Origin: Spirochaetota bacterium
GTDB lineage: Bacteria; Spirochaetota; UBA4802; JAFGDQ01
Assembly: GCA_016932015.1 (NCBI GenBank)
Contig: JAFGDQ010000099.1
Location: forward strand, 20,560-84,559
Direction: 5' to 3'
DNA length: 64,000 nucleotides
This document shows positions 17,830 to 27,835 of this stretch, piece after piece. Within the stretch, counting starts at the first letter, position 1. Every line of letters begins with the position of its first letter. The translations under genes and the position numbers were made by a program. Below the pieces are notes generated by a model. The model was not told the DNA's origin. It saw only the letters and a program-made list of their open reading frames with translations, and made no database searches.

Positions 17830-17869
17830 TTATATTTAAAAAGATGATTAAACGCCTGAATGTAGAAAA

Positions 17870-18529
17870 TTAGGCAGCAACATCAAACGATTTTAAATCC
17901 GGACTTACTATCAATGGAGCTTCTGTTAATGACTGAACTTCTTCAACAGTCGTATCAGCGGCAATTTCTTTCAGCAAAAGTCCTTCAGGAGTAACTTCAA
18001 TAACTGCTTTTTCAGTAACAATTGTTTTAACTACGTTAATAGCTGTTACCGGAAGAGTAAGTTCATTAAGAATTTTCGGCGATCCGTTATTCGTGTGCAG
18101 AGTGGCAATGATTATTCTTTTCGCACCTGTTGCCAGATCCATTGCGCCGCCCATTCCCGGAATCATTTTTCCGGGTACTTTGTGGCTTGCAAGATTTCCG
18201 TTTTTGTCAACCTGAAGCGCTCCAAGTACAGCAACGTCGACATGCCCGCCGCGGATAATACCGAAGGATATTGAACTGTCGAAAAAGCACGCGCCGTGTT
18301 TTGTGGAAACATGGGATCCGCCGGCATTTACCAGGTCTTTGTCTACCAGGCTTTTGTCAGGCGCTGCATCTACACCGAGTATTCCGTTCTCGGAATGAAT
18401 TACAATATCAACATCATCCGGCAGATAATTTGCCACAAGTGTAGGCAGTCCGATTCCAAGATTTACAACGTCGCCGTCTTTTAACTCTTTTGCAATTCTT
18501 TTTGCAATTGTTATTTTTTCATTACTCAT
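17870..18529 (-). CDS. scoB: 3-oxoacid CoA-transferase subunit B
   Basis: The 219-residue beta subunit of a family I CoA-transferase carries the catalytic glutamate in SENGILG (about residue 46). The nearby GIGLPTLV and the GGHVDVAVLGALQVD motif are present. Paired with subunit A (overlap 8 bases), it exchanges CoA between acids such as acetoacetate, acetate, butyrate or succinate. The adjacent acyl-CoA dehydrogenase suggests short-chain fatty acid metabolism. The exact acid pair cannot be read from sequence, so atoA/ctfB are possible alternative names. Confidence 0.85.
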   Translation of the reverse strand: MSNEKITIAKRIAKELKDGDVVNLGIGLPTLVANYLPDDVDIVIHSENGILGVDAAPDKSLVDKDLVNAGGSHVSTKHGACFFDSSISFGIIRGGHVDVAVLGALQVDKNGNLASHKVPGKMIPGMGGAMDLATGAKRIIIATLHTNNGSPKILNELTLPVTAINVVKTIVTEKAVIEVTPEGLLLKEIAADTTVEEVQSLTEAPLIVSPDLKSFDVAA

Positions 18530-19184
18530 TTGAATTGCTCCTTATAATATAATCTACAAAAATTCCCGGTGTTTTTACTTTGTTAGGATCTATGTCACCT
18601 TCTTTTACAATTTTTTCAGCTTCAACAATAACCAGATCTGCAGCAGTGGCCATAACCGGATTAAAATTTTGTGTTGTTTTATTATAAAAAATATTACCAA
18701 ATGTATCAACAATAGTACCGCGAAGAATTGCGATATCAGCCCTTAAAGGTAATTCAATTAAGTATTTTCTATTGCCTATTACAATAGTCTGCTTACCTTC
18801 AGCAGCCTCAGTTCCAACACCTGTAGGAGTAAGCACACCGCCAAGTCCTGCCCCGGCTGCCCGTATCATCTCGGCAAGACTTCCCTGCGGAACAAGCTGC
18901 ACATCAAGACTCCCTTCCATCATCTGCTTGCCTGTTTCCGGATTAGTTCCAATATGAGAAGTAATTACTTTCTTTACAAGTTTTGCTGCTATAAGTTTTG
19001 AGTTTCCGACGCCGGGTATGCTGGTATCGTTTGAGATAATAGTTAAATCCTTTACCCCTTTCTCAACAATGGCATCAATAATTGAAAGAGGAGATCCAAC
19101 AGACAAAAATCCGCCGACCATAATGGTAGCTCCGTCTGTTATTTTCTCCATTACCTCGTCCAGGGTAACAATCTTGTTTTTCAT
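18522..19184 (-). CDS. scoA: 3-oxoacid CoA-transferase subunit A
   Basis: The 220-residue alpha subunit has the glycine-rich CoA-binding motif in GATIMVGGFLSVGSP (about residues 17-31). The SLAEMIRAAGAGLGGVLTPTG segment is typical of AtoD/ScoA. It is co-transcribed and translationally coupled with scoB (8-base overlap) and lies 24 bases after the acyl-CoA dehydrogenase gene. The enzyme would be a heterotetramer in the cytoplasm. Confidence 0.86.
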   Translation of the reverse strand: MKNKIVTLDEVMEKITDGATIMVGGFLSVGSPLSIIDAIVEKGVKDLTIISNDTSIPGVGNSKLIAAKLVKKVITSHIGTNPETGKQMMEGSLDVQLVPQGSLAEMIRAAGAGLGGVLTPTGVGTEAAEGKQTIVIGNRKYLIELPLRADIAILRGTIVDTFGNIFYNKTTQNFNPVMATAADLVIVEAEKIVKEGDIDPNKVKTPGIFVDYIIRSNSNE

Positions 19185-19208
19185 TCTGAATACCTTTCCT
19201 TTAAAAAA

Positions 19209-20360
19209 TTATAGAGATTTTAATACACTGGCAGCTATTACCAGTCTCTGAACCTCTGATGTACCTTCATAAATCTCTGTAATTCTTGCGTCGCGGCAGT
19301 ATCTCTCCAGCGGATATTCCGTTACATATCCGTATCCTCCGAATATCTGTAAAGCTTTGTGAGTAACGCGATGAGCTGCTTCCGATGCGAACAGTTTTGC
19401 CATAGCGCATTGTTTGGAGTATTGCTGTCTGTTACTGTTATTCATCATGTCTGCTGCCTGATAAGTGAGTAATCTGGCTGCTTCTATATCTGTAGCCATG
19501 TCAGCGATCATCCACTGAATAGCCTGAAATTGCGATAATGACTGATTAAACTGTTTTCTTTCTTTTGCGTATGCTACTGCGTCTTCCATTGCAGCCTGTG
19601 CTATACCTAAAGCCTGTGCGGCAATACCAACGCGTCCGCCGTCGAGTGTGTGCATTGCGATTTTAAATCCCTGTCCTTCACTTCCAAGCATGTTCTCTGC
19701 CGGAACTTCGCAGTTATCGAAAATTAGTTCTGTTGTTGACGAAGCACGTATACCCATTTTTTCTTCAACTTTTCCTACTGCAAAGCCGGGTGTACCTTTT
19801 TCAATTATGAACATTGTTAAGCCTTTATAGCCCGGCTGGTCATTTGATCTTGCCAGAACAACTGCCACATCAGCAACGCCGCCGTTTGTTATAAATGTCT
19901 TTGATCCATTGAGTATATATTTCCCGTCTTTAAGTACAGCTTTTGTTGTTGTACCTTGCGCGTCCGAACCGGCTCCTGCTTCAGTAATGCCAAAACAGCC
20001 TATATGTTCTCCTGAACAGAGTTTAGGAAGATATTTCTTCTTCTGTTCTTCATTTCCAAAATAATAAATTGGTGATAAACAAAGTGAGTTATGAGCGGAA
20101 ACTGTAACACCTGTGGAAGCGCAGCCTCTTGAAATCTCTTCAACTGCGATAGCATAGGATATATAATCCATTCCTGCTCCGTTATATTCTTCGGGATAAA
20201 CAACTCCCATTATTCCTAATTCAGCAAGCTTTTTAATCTCTTCCATCGGGAATTCATGATCTTTGTCTAATTGTGCTGCTTTCGGTTTTAAATCATTGTC
20301 GGCAAATTTTCTGCACATTTCCCGAATCATTTGATGTTCTTCACTTAAGGTAAACTCCAT
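19209..20360 (-). CDS. Short-chain acyl-CoA dehydrogenase (butyryl-CoA type)
   Basis: The 383-residue flavoenzyme shows the full Acyl-CoA_dh set: N-terminal helical domain, the FAD/substrate loop CFGITEAGAGSDAQG, middle sheet, and C-terminal helical domain with the dimer motif QIFGGYGYVTEYPLER. The catalytic base Glu is in IYEGTSEVQ near residue 366, the position used by butyryl-CoA dehydrogenases. It is the first gene of the minus-strand operon with scoA and scoB. No EtfAB genes are nearby, so its electron partner lies outside the window. Crotonyl-CoA/butyryl-CoA conversion is likely; direction is unknown. Confidence 0.9.
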   Translation of the reverse strand: MEFTLSEEHQMIREMCRKFADNDLKPKAAQLDKDHEFPMEEIKKLAELGIMGVVYPEEYNGAGMDYISYAIAVEEISRGCASTGVTVSAHNSLCLSPIYYFGNEEQKKKYLPKLCSGEHIGCFGITEAGAGSDAQGTTTKAVLKDGKYILNGSKTFITNGGVADVAVVLARSNDQPGYKGLTMFIIEKGTPGFAVGKVEEKMGIRASSTTELIFDNCEVPAENMLGSEGQGFKIAMHTLDGGRVGIAAQALGIAQAAMEDAVAYAKERKQFNQSLSQFQAIQWMIADMATDIEAARLLTYQAADMMNNSNRQQYSKQCAMAKLFASEAAHRVTHKALQIFGGYGYVTEYPLERYCRDARITEIYEGTSEVQRLVIAASVLKSL

Positions 20361-20712
20361 GGCATATACTCCGTTTTTTAATAATTATTTCTATTATTCA
20401 TAATATTAGTACTTTTTCCCCTATTGTGAGGACGCCTATATTCTGTCAATATTTTTATTTTGAAGAAAACCGGTTTAAGCTATATTGTAACTATAATTTA
20501 GATACAATATCACTTAAAGGCACAAATTTTTATCTAAAAAAAATAAAAAATTTTTTTATTTATTTTTGAGGATTAATTGATTTTTTTCATGTAAAAATAA
20601 GGAAAAATATCTATTATGAGAGGTTTTTATCAGCCGATCCATGCATGTCAAAATTAAAAAAATGACTGAATTTACATTCAGCAGTTAATATATCATATAT
20701 GAATATTATTGA
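20361..20712. other. AT-rich region upstream of the acyl-CoA dehydrogenase operon
   Basis: These 352 bases include a run of about 20 A/T (20530-20575) and a short hairpin CTGAAT/ATTCAG (20666-20681) between the two minus-strand genes. They must hold the dehydrogenase operon promoter; I cannot pick one. No gene was seen. Confidence 0.4.
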
Positions 20713-21645
20713 TTATTCTACAGGATGCTTTTTAAGGTACTGAGCGAGTGTTTCAGCAGGATGTCCGCACAGAAGCTGAACTGTCTTGCTTACTTCAGCT
20801 GTTTCTCCTGCAGCAATCTGATAATAATGGGATATCCAGACTTCAACTTCATAGTCCGTAAGCCCGCTTCCTGTAAGTTCACGGCGGCGCGCCTCAAATT
20901 CCTCCATACGGCTTGATGAACGGGTCTTACGAACCTCTTCAGGTGTCTGTGCCTGATAACTTATTTTTCTTCCGGTTGCTGCGGATAAATGATCAGCTGT
21001 TTCCTGCATTGTAAGTGCCTCAGGGCCGGTTACGTCATATATTTTTTTCTCATGCCCGTCAGTTGTAAGTACTTCAGCCGCTACATCCGCAATATCATCT
21101 CTCGAAACCCATGATATTCTTCCGTCACCTGCGGGTGCGCGAATAATATCCGATTTCGCTATATGCTGTGATACCTTGTCCATATAAAGATTAGGCCTCA
21201 GAAATGTATAATTAAGTCCGCTCGACTTAATAAATTCTTCTGTATGAAAATGATCCCGGGATAAAAGAAAAGTGGAGTTTTCTGAAGCATTAAGAAAAGA
21301 AAGATACACCACTCTTTCTACGCCTGCAGCTTTAGCTGAATTTACGGCGGCTTTATGTTCCTCGACTCTGTCATATTCAGGTACCGGGATATTATTTTCG
21401 AATGAATTTATAATAATTCCCATTCTGTCTCTGGCGGAAACAAGAAACAATATTTTAATGCCTTCAAGTGCTTTAGTCATTGATGCGGTGTCGCCGTAGG
21501 ATTTTATAACTGCGGTTTCCGTGTACGGAAGTTCCGGCGCATTAACGGCATTACGCACAAGCAGTCTTTGAGCTGTTCCCCTTTTTGAAAGACGTTCAGC
21601 TATTCTGGCTCCAAGTTCCCCTGCCGCTCCTGTTACTGCTATCAT
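20713..21645 (-). CDS. NmrA-like NAD(P)-binding oxidoreductase
   Basis: A 310-residue atypical SDR with the nucleotide motif VTGAAGELGARIAERLSKRG at the N-terminus, as in quinone oxidoreductase QOR2 and NmrA-like proteins. It lacks a canonical YxxxK, as expected for the family. I start it at the ATG at 21645, preceded by AAGGAT with 6 bases; a longer frame from 21675 would put 10 unlikely residues before the dinucleotide site. It may reduce quinones or sense NAD(P). It follows the SDR gene at 22453 on the same strand with a 52-base gap, so they may be co-expressed. Confidence 0.8.
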   Translation of the reverse strand: MIAVTGAAGELGARIAERLSKRGTAQRLLVRNAVNAPELPYTETAVIKSYGDTASMTKALEGIKILFLVSARDRMGIIINSFENNIPVPEYDRVEEHKAAVNSAKAAGVERVVYLSFLNASENSTFLLSRDHFHTEEFIKSSGLNYTFLRPNLYMDKVSQHIAKSDIIRAPAGDGRISWVSRDDIADVAAEVLTTDGHEKKIYDVTGPEALTMQETADHLSAATGRKISYQAQTPEEVRKTRSSSRMEEFEARRRELTGSGLTDYEVEVWISHYYQIAAGETAEVSKTVQLLCGHPAETLAQYLKKHPVE

Positions 21646-21697
21646 AAAAATATCCTTAAATTGTATTCTCAGCAAATAAATATGAATAACCGGAAAA

Positions 21698-22453
21698 TTA
21701 TACTGTGCTTACTCCGCCGTCAATTACTATTCCTGTGCCTGTTACATAACCTGCCAGGTCAGAGCACAGCCACAGAACTGCTGAAGCAACTTCTTCAGGT
21801 TTGCCAAGTCTGCCTACAGGAGTCTTTTCTCTCAGCTCCTGCCTGAATTTTTCAGGCGCCGCAGCCAGGCCCGGCGTCAGCACTGCACCCGGACACACGG
21901 CATTGATACGGATTCCGGATCCGGCAATATCATATGCCGCTGTTTTTGTAAGCCCGAGAATCCCGTGTTTTGATGCTGTATACGCGTAACATCCTGATTC
22001 AGCCAAAAGCCCGGAAAGCGAGGATATGTTTACAATAGCTCCGCTTCTCTGTTTCAGCATTAACTGAGTTTCATATTTCATGCATAGAAAAACACCTTTC
22101 AGATTTACCGATATAATTCTATCCCAGGTGTCCTCATCCGCATCAGGCAGATATTCAGGTTCAGGGTTATGTATTCCAGCATTATTGCATGCGTAGTCCA
22201 GGGTGCCGAATTCTTTTTCTATACCAATAATTAGTTCCTGAACATCATCTTTAACCGAAACATCACATTCTATGAAAAAAGCATTGCCGCCTGATTTCTT
22301 GATAATATCAACTGTTTCATTCGCATTTTTTTCTGATATATCGGAAACAATTACATTCGCACCCTGTTCCCCAAAAGCAATCGCAATACTCCGGCCTATT
22401 CCGGAACCGGATCCGGTAACAAGTGCTGTTTTTCCAGTCATATTATTTATCAT
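21698..22453 (-). CDS. SDR family oxidoreductase
   Basis: A 251-residue classical short-chain dehydrogenase. The NAD(P) motif TGSGSGIG is near residue 13, D-V at the adenine site, NNAG near residue 91, the catalytic Ser in NISSLSG, and YTASK (Tyr and Lys) near residue 158. The C-terminal YVTGTGIVIDGGVSTV end is typical of FabG/GlcDH-like enzymes. The specific alcohol or ketone substrate is not predictable. Confidence 0.88.
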   Translation of the reverse strand: MINNMTGKTALVTGSGSGIGRSIAIAFGEQGANVIVSDISEKNANETVDIIKKSGGNAFFIECDVSVKDDVQELIIGIEKEFGTLDYACNNAGIHNPEPEYLPDADEDTWDRIISVNLKGVFLCMKYETQLMLKQRSGAIVNISSLSGLLAESGCYAYTASKHGILGLTKTAAYDIAGSGIRINAVCPGAVLTPGLAAAPEKFRQELREKTPVGRLGKPEEVASAVLWLCSDLAGYVTGTGIVIDGGVSTV

Positions 22454-22615
22454 TGTATTTATCCGCCTGTTTTAAATTAAGCTGTCTGTTATTAATCATA
22501 AAGCTTTCTTACCCGTCAAGGAAAATGAAAATAATTTTAAATCTGATTGACTTCAAAAAAAGAATTATTTATCCTTTTAAATCATCATTACTAACAAAAA
22601 ATAGGATTTCGAATT

Positions 22616-23275
22616 ATGGATGTAATAGAAGCAATTAATTCAAGACACAGTATTCGTGAATTCAGTTCTGAACATGTTTCAAGAGAAACGCTGAATAAGA
22701 TTATTGAAGCTGCCGTACAAAGCCCATCCGGCGGCAACAGCCAGCCATGGGAGGTCTTTGCAGCTGCAGGAGAAACTCTTGAAAAAATCCGCAAAATATA
22801 TCTGGATCGTTCAAAAAGCCGTCAGTCCGGACCAAAAACCCCGCCGCCTTCCTCTCAGCCGGCAGAACATACTGAACGCATGGCTGTAATCAGAAAAGAA
22901 CGCTTTGAACTGCTCGGGCTTGATCCGGAAGATCCTGCATCGGGCAATGTATTTTTTAAATGGGCTGCAAATCTTTTCGGGGCCCCTCTTGTTCTTTTCA
23001 TCTGTATGGATAAATCGGTACCGCCTGCCCGCAGTCTTAATATAGGCACTTTTGTTCAAACAGCATGTCTTGCAGCAAAGCATTACGGAGTTGATTCCTT
23101 TATTGCGGGACAGCTTCTTGCAAATCAGGATGTACTTAGAGAGGAACTTGCAATTCCTGAAAATTACAACATTGAAATCGGAATTGCCCTTGGTTACCCA
23201 AAGCCTGACAGTATCATCAATACTTACCGCAGTCCGCGCAGAAGTGTAAACGAAGTATTAAGATATAAAAGCTGA
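22616..23275 (+). CDS. Nitroreductase family FMN enzyme
   Basis: A 219-residue NfsB/FRP-like flavoprotein with the characteristic start IEAINSRHSIREF, then VQSPSGGNSQPWEVF, which binds the FMN phosphate. The late GYPKPDS loop and RSPRRSVNEVLRY end are also typical. It would reduce nitro compounds, quinones or enoates with NAD(P)H as a homodimer. The start has AGGA upstream. It stands alone, diverging from the SDR gene. Confidence 0.87.
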   Translation: MDVIEAINSRHSIREFSSEHVSRETLNKIIEAAVQSPSGGNSQPWEVFAAAGETLEKIRKIYLDRSKSRQSGPKTPPPSSQPAEHTERMAVIRKERFELLGLDPEDPASGNVFFKWAANLFGAPLVLFICMDKSVPPARSLNIGTFVQTACLAAKHYGVDSFIAGQLLANQDVLREELAIPENYNIEIGIALGYPKPDSIINTYRSPRRSVNEVLRYKS

Positions 23276-23509
23276 TTTACTTTCCCGGAATATGTATACT
23301 GCCAGGCACTCCAATTAAATTATCCATTTTGACTGAATTTTATGCAAACATCATCGCTAAAATAACATTTTAAAATAAGGTTTTCAGTATAAACATGAAT
23401 TTGGGTGAATAGGATAAATATTAGTACATTAATACACTTGACAACAAATAACACAAAAAAAAATATTAATCCGCATCTCTCATAATTAAGGCATCAAAAG
23501 GATATTCTT

Positions 23510-24247
23510 ATGACTGACAATAATCCATCTATAAATACCAGAGAATACAGAATAACTGACTTTGTAAAATCTTTAGCTCAAAATAAATATCTGATCCCGT
23601 CATTTCAGCGCGCATTTGTATGGGAGCCGGATGAAATAATCAGGCTCTGGGACAGCATATACCGCTTCTATCCCATTGGAAGTATTCTGTGCTGGATTAC
23701 GGATATTCACCTGAATGTTCACAGAAGGCCGGGCGGATATATACTTCCTGATAACAGATCAGATAGTAATTATTTAAATCAATGGACATATATTCTTGAC
23801 GGACAGCAGCGCGCTACGTCATTGCTGATTTCAATTTTCGGCGGAGAAGATAAAGTTAAAAATTACAGAAAACTTAATTATAAAGTCTATTTTAATGCTG
23901 TTGAAGAAAAATTTTTTTTTGAAGACAAATTTAACATCATAAAAGAAACAATAAACCGGTCTTTTCTGATTAAATTAGAAGACGTTTATAATGATGAAGA
24001 AAATTTTTTAGAAAAACTTGCCGGACATCCTGAAGCTGACAGTAAAATCAGAAATAATATTCTCCGCCTTCAGTATATGTTTTCAAATTATAAAATCCCG
24101 CTTATCCACATTAAAGGTTTTGACATACCTTCTGTATGCGAAATATTCGAAAGAATCAATCAGGAAGGAAGAGAACTGAAATCATCTGATGTAATAATAG
24201 CAAGGACTTTCCATAATTACAAAACCATTATTGAGGAAGATATGTAG
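23510..24247 (+). CDS. DUF262 protein, C-terminally truncated
   Basis: The 245-residue protein has the ParB-like DUF262 nuclease/NTPase core: QNKYLIPSFQRAFVWEP (about 24-40) and the hallmark LDGQQRATSLL (96-106), followed by the helical FERINQEGRELKSSDVIIAR segment (about 214-233). Family members such as GmrS-type modification-dependent restriction subunits are usually about 550-700 residues with a DUF1524 HNH tail. Here the frame ends just after the DUF262 core, 18 bases before the stop of the convergent chemoreceptor gene. Probably a deletion remnant; it may still fold. The start follows AAAAGG. Confidence 0.8.
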   Translation: MTDNNPSINTREYRITDFVKSLAQNKYLIPSFQRAFVWEPDEIIRLWDSIYRFYPIGSILCWITDIHLNVHRRPGGYILPDNRSDSNYLNQWTYILDGQQRATSLLISIFGGEDKVKNYRKLNYKVYFNAVEEKFFFEDKFNIIKETINRSFLIKLEDVYNDEENFLEKLAGHPEADSKIRNNILRLQYMFSNYKIPLIHIKGFDIPSVCEIFERINQEGRELKSSDVIIARTFHNYKTIIEEDM

Positions 24248-24265
24248 TTACGGAAAATCAGAGCG

Positions 24266-26035
24266 CTATACTTTAAAAAAGCTGATCTTATTTCTCAGAT
24301 TTTCAGCCATCTGGCTGAGTTTATCCACGTTAGCTGATATTTCCTCGGCACCTGAAGCTCCGGTCTGTATAATATCATTGATATTGCTTATAGATTTCAT
24401 TATTTCTCCTGAAGCGACTCCCTGTTCTTCTGTCGCACGCGTAACTTCATCTGAACGATCTTTTAATTCATAAATGCTTGCATTAACAAGATCATTCGTG
24501 CTCTGCTGTTTTTTAACATTTGTGATAATTGTATTCATCATTGTATCAATCAGTTCAACACCTTTTATTATTTTGGTAATACTTGAGATTGTTGAAGTTA
24601 CATTTTTCATTCCGCTTTCTATTTCAGTGTTATTCTTTTCTATAAGAGCAGCGATATTATTGATACTTGCTGCCGTCTGGTCAGCCAGTTTTGAAATTTC
24701 ATCTGATACTACAGCAAACCCGCGGCCTGCGTCACCTGCTCTTGCGGCTTCTATAGCGGCGTTTAGTGAAAGCAGATTGATCTTATTTGAAATTCCTACA
24801 ATTATCTCAATTATATCAGATACCTCTTCAGAACTGTTTGTTATTTCAGTCATACTTTCATTCATAAGATTTAATGACTCATTGCCTGTTTTAGCCTCTT
24901 CAGTTATCTGTTCAGACTGTTTTTGAGCTTCTGAAACCTGTTCAGCTGTTGAATTAATAATTTTTGACAGTTCGTCGACATGCGAAATTACTTCATTCAG
25001 TTTCTCATACTGATACTGCGCATTATTTGATACATTGTTTATTCCTGCGGAAACTTCCTCCATTGTAGCTGTTATTTCCTCTGAAGAAGCAGCCTGGTTC
25101 TGACTGTTTTCAGAAAAAATGGTAGTAGTAGCGGACAGTTCCTCGGAAGAAACACTAAGATCACCCGATACATCAACTACCTCCTGAATAACTTCTTTTA
25201 CTTTTTGAATAAAATTATTAAACATCTGTCCGAGAGAACTTATTTCATCATTTACATTACTTTTAACCGGGTATCTGGCATCAAGATCTCCTGAACTTCC
25301 TTTTTTAAAAATATTATTAAAGAAAGCAAGTGATCCGAAAATTTTTCTTGATATTAATACTGCAATGAAAATTGAAATAATGAGAGATATAAGAAGTATT
25401 ACTGCAGTACTTTTCTGGGCGTTGTCAATTCTTGATTTACTGTCAAGATGAGTTTGATTAGATATCTTTTCGGTATGGACATTAAGTTCCTGAAGTTTAT
25501 CAAAATATTCACGCATATGTATTTTAAGTTCACTGATAGTATTAAGACTTTCATTAATATTTTCATTCTTTATATTTTGAGTAAGGTTGCTTATTTGATA
25601 TTTCCATCTTATGTATAATCCGCCTATATCTTCAATGAGCTGTTTCCCTTTTTCATCTTTAATCCATTTTTGTATGGAATCAAGATTATCTTTTAGGGAA
25701 ATTTCAAGAGATACAAGTTTTCCCTGAAGAATAACGTTAACTGAGTTAAAATCCTTTTCCTTTAATTTTAAAATGCTTTCTTCAATAATTTTCTCAAAAA
25801 TATAAATACTGATCTGAGCGTTAAGAGAATGATTTGATACAATAGCAGTTGTATATAATTCCTCCATAATAATTCCTGAGCGCCCGAGTTCGGATTTTAA
25901 ATATAAACTTACAATAAGAGATAAAACAAATATAATTAAAAAACTTAATATAAGTTTTGTCCTGATTTGTAAATTTACAATATTTTTAAAATTAATATTA
26001 AGTAACTTTTTCATAATTTTTTTTATTAATCTCAT
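24266..26035 (-). CDS. Methyl-accepting chemotaxis protein
   Basis: This 589-residue receptor has two membrane helices (about residues 24-46 and 210-232) around a helical periplasmic sensor of four-helix-bundle type. A HAMP domain (about 233-285) and a long cytoplasmic coiled coil follow. The conserved hairpin tip reads [20 protein letters not shown], near residue 435. No CheR-binding pentapeptide is present at the end. The C-terminal 300 residues are nearly the same as in the receptor at 27836-29581, so the two are recent paralogs with diverged sensors. It is transcribed away from the solute-binding protein gene between them. Confidence 0.9.
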   Translation of the reverse strand: MRLIKKIMKKLLNINFKNIVNLQIRTKLILSFLIIFVLSLIVSLYLKSELGRSGIIMEELYTTAIVSNHSLNAQISIYIFEKIIEESILKLKEKDFNSVNVILQGKLVSLEISLKDNLDSIQKWIKDEKGKQLIEDIGGLYIRWKYQISNLTQNIKNENINESLNTISELKIHMREYFDKLQELNVHTEKISNQTHLDSKSRIDNAQKSTAVILLISLIISIFIAVLISRKIFGSLAFFNNIFKKGSSGDLDARYPVKSNVNDEISSLGQMFNNFIQKVKEVIQEVVDVSGDLSVSSEELSATTTIFSENSQNQAASSEEITATMEEVSAGINNVSNNAQYQYEKLNEVISHVDELSKIINSTAEQVSEAQKQSEQITEEAKTGNESLNLMNESMTEITNSSEEVSDIIEIIVGISNKINLLSLNAAIEAARAGDAGRGFAVVSDEISKLADQTAASINNIAALIEKNNTEIESGMKNVTSTISSITKIIKGVELIDTMMNTIITNVKKQQSTNDLVNASIYELKDRSDEVTRATEEQGVASGEIMKSISNINDIIQTGASGAEEISANVDKLSQMAENLRNKISFFKV

Positions 26036-26248
26036 GTTTATCTCCCCGAATTACATCTTATGATCTGATAATTAAGAACATTTTCTATTTTTATTTATTA
26101 TATCTTAGATTAAAATAAATTACAATTTTTTTTAATAAATTTTAAAAAATACATTTTTTATATAGTACATTTTGTTTCTACTTTTTATTCCCCTTTTTAT
26201 AAATAATTTATAACAAAAAAATTTAAAATTAGTCACTTTATAAAAAAT

Positions 26249-26277
26249 TTGACATTCTTTAAAATTTATAATAAAAT
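26249..26277 (+). promoter_or_regulatory. Sigma-70 promoter for the substrate-binding lipoprotein
   Basis: TTGACA (26249-26254), 17 bases, then TAAAAT (26272-26277) is close to consensus. Confidence 0.6.
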
Positions 26278-26334
26278 TTAAATCAATAAAATGTTCTTCA
26301 ATAAATATTCCCCGATAGACAATTGTTCAATTGA

Positions 26335-26346
26335 ACCATACAAATA
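26335..26346. promoter_or_regulatory. Palindrome GTTCAATTGAAC, possible operator
   Basis: A perfect 12-base palindrome about 55 bases after the predicted promoter of the SBP gene. Its role as an operator is inferred only from position. Confidence 0.3.
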
Positions 26347-26414
26347 GTTAAATTAATGCTAAATATAAACTAACATAACTTGAAGAACAAAAATTATTAG
26401 TAAGGAGAGGTAAC

Positions 26415-27647
26415 ATGCAAAACTATATGTTAAATATTAAAACTATTCCCAAAATAATACTTACATTTTTTCTTTTAATAACCGCTGCATCAATTTTTAT
26501 GTCATGCGGGAAAAAAGGCAGCCAGGAAATAATTATTGGCACACATCTTCCGTTAACCGGTTCCGGTGCCGGCAGCGGGAAGGAACAAAAATGGGCTTAT
26601 GAACAGGCGGTTGCAGACATCAATAAAGCCGGAGGAATTTTTGTTAAAGAATTTGATCAAAAACTGCCTGTCAGGCTTATTGTTTTAGACGATGAAACGA
26701 ATGCTTTAAAAGCAGCAGCCGCTGTTGATACTCTAATAAAAAAAGAACTCGTTCATGCAATATTAAGCGGACAGGTTGGAGATCAGGGTGTCCTTCCGGG
26801 AATGATAACAGCTGAAAAATTAATAACCTATTATCATGGTACGGTTATATGGAAACATCTTTTTCTGCAAAATAATTTTAAATGGTGTACCATGTATTTT
26901 GAAGAAATACCGGATTTAGGTGTCTTACCTTTTGACATTTTTGAATCTTTACCTTCCTCAGATAGACCTCAAAAAATCGGTCTGTATCTTGAAGATAATA
27001 TTGATGCAAAAGCTATGGGTGACGGGCTTGAACAGGTAGCCAAAATGAAAAAATTTAAAATTGTATTGAGGACTACAATGCCTATCAGCAGTAAAAATTA
27101 TTCAGAACAGATTAATGAAGGTAAAAAAGCCGGTGTTGATGCAATTATATCTTTTGCAACCTCACCGGATACAACAACACTTGTCCGTCAGATGAAAGAA
27201 AATAATTTCAGTGTAAAAGCTTTTCAGGGTTTTAAAGGATCATGGCCGCAGGCATTCTGGGATGATCTTGACAAAGATGCTGAAGGTATTTTACATGACG
27301 GAATGTGGTCTGAAGACTATCCTTATGAAGGAGCGAAGGAACTGGGTGACCGTTTTTATAATGAATTCAGCTACAGGTCAGTGAGCGCAGGTATGTTCTA
27401 TGCTCTTTGTCAAACTCTCTGGCAGGCAATTGAAAAAGCCGGAACCTTAAACGGAGCTAAAATTAGGCAAGCGGTACTTGATAACAAATTTCAGACAGTA
27501 AACGGGCCTGTCGACTATGACGAAAAAGGTGTTGCCAGTTTTCCTCCTGCGGGTTTTCAGTGGAAACAGGGTAATCGCGTTCTTGTTTATCCTTTTAACC
27601 TAACGGATAATAAAATTGAACCTATTGTACCATGGAATAAACGTTAA
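26415..27647 (+). CDS. ABC-type branched-chain amino acid-like substrate-binding lipoprotein
   Basis: The 410-residue periplasmic binding protein has a lipoprotein signal with lipobox IFMSCG (Cys31). The Peripla_BP_6 (LivK/AmiC) fold follows: IIIGTHLPLTGSGAGSGKEQ, ADINKAGGIFV, and the second lobe with MPISSKNYSEQINEGKKAGV. It would bind an amino acid, amide or other small polar ligand. No LivH/M/G/F genes are near it. It lies between two paralogous chemoreceptors, so a role in presenting ligand for taxis is plausible but inferred. AGGAGAGG lies just upstream of the ATG. A strong terminator follows. Confidence 0.85.
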   Translation: MQNYMLNIKTIPKIILTFFLLITAASIFMSCGKKGSQEIIIGTHLPLTGSGAGSGKEQKWAYEQAVADINKAGGIFVKEFDQKLPVRLIVLDDETNALKAAAAVDTLIKKELVHAILSGQVGDQGVLPGMITAEKLITYYHGTVIWKHLFLQNNFKWCTMYFEEIPDLGVLPFDIFESLPSSDRPQKIGLYLEDNIDAKAMGDGLEQVAKMKKFKIVLRTTMPISSKNYSEQINEGKKAGVDAIISFATSPDTTTLVRQMKENNFSVKAFQGFKGSWPQAFWDDLDKDAEGILHDGMWSEDYPYEGAKELGDRFYNEFSYRSVSAGMFYALCQTLWQAIEKAGTLNGAKIRQAVLDNKFQTVNGPVDYDEKGVASFPPAGFQWKQGNRVLVYPFNLTDNKIEPIVPWNKR

Positions 27648-27668
27648 AATCAAATCATTCTATTGAAT

Positions 27669-27708
27669 AAAACAAAGGCTTACGGAAATTTCCGCAAGCC
27701 TTTGTTTT
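27669..27708 (+). terminator. Strong Rho-independent terminator after SBP gene
   Basis: A 13-base-pair outer stem (27669-27681 with 27696-27708) encloses a smaller CGGAAATTTCCG palindrome. The outer stem ends AAAAC.../...GTTTT, so it can work in both directions, 22 bases past the stop. Confidence 0.85.
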
Positions 27709-27835
27709 AGGAAAAAATATTATTCAACAGTATTCCCTGATGATCGAAGTATTATTCGAAAAAAATTACTTTATTTTTAATCTTAATTAACATCCAGGAA
27801 TTATCAATCAATAAATACCGGACAAAAAGCCGTAT

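Larger units (their letters stand above)
26036..26414. other. Divergent regulatory region between chemoreceptor and SBP
   Basis: A 379-base, very AT-rich region that holds a good plus-strand promoter (26249-26277) and a 12-base palindrome (26335-26346), listed separately. The SBP leader would be about 130 nucleotides long. No gene was seen. Confidence 0.5.

Noticed and set aside
20666..20681. Hairpin upstream of the acyl-CoA dehydrogenase as terminator
   Set aside because: Six base pairs and no T-run in the right place for the flanking genes.
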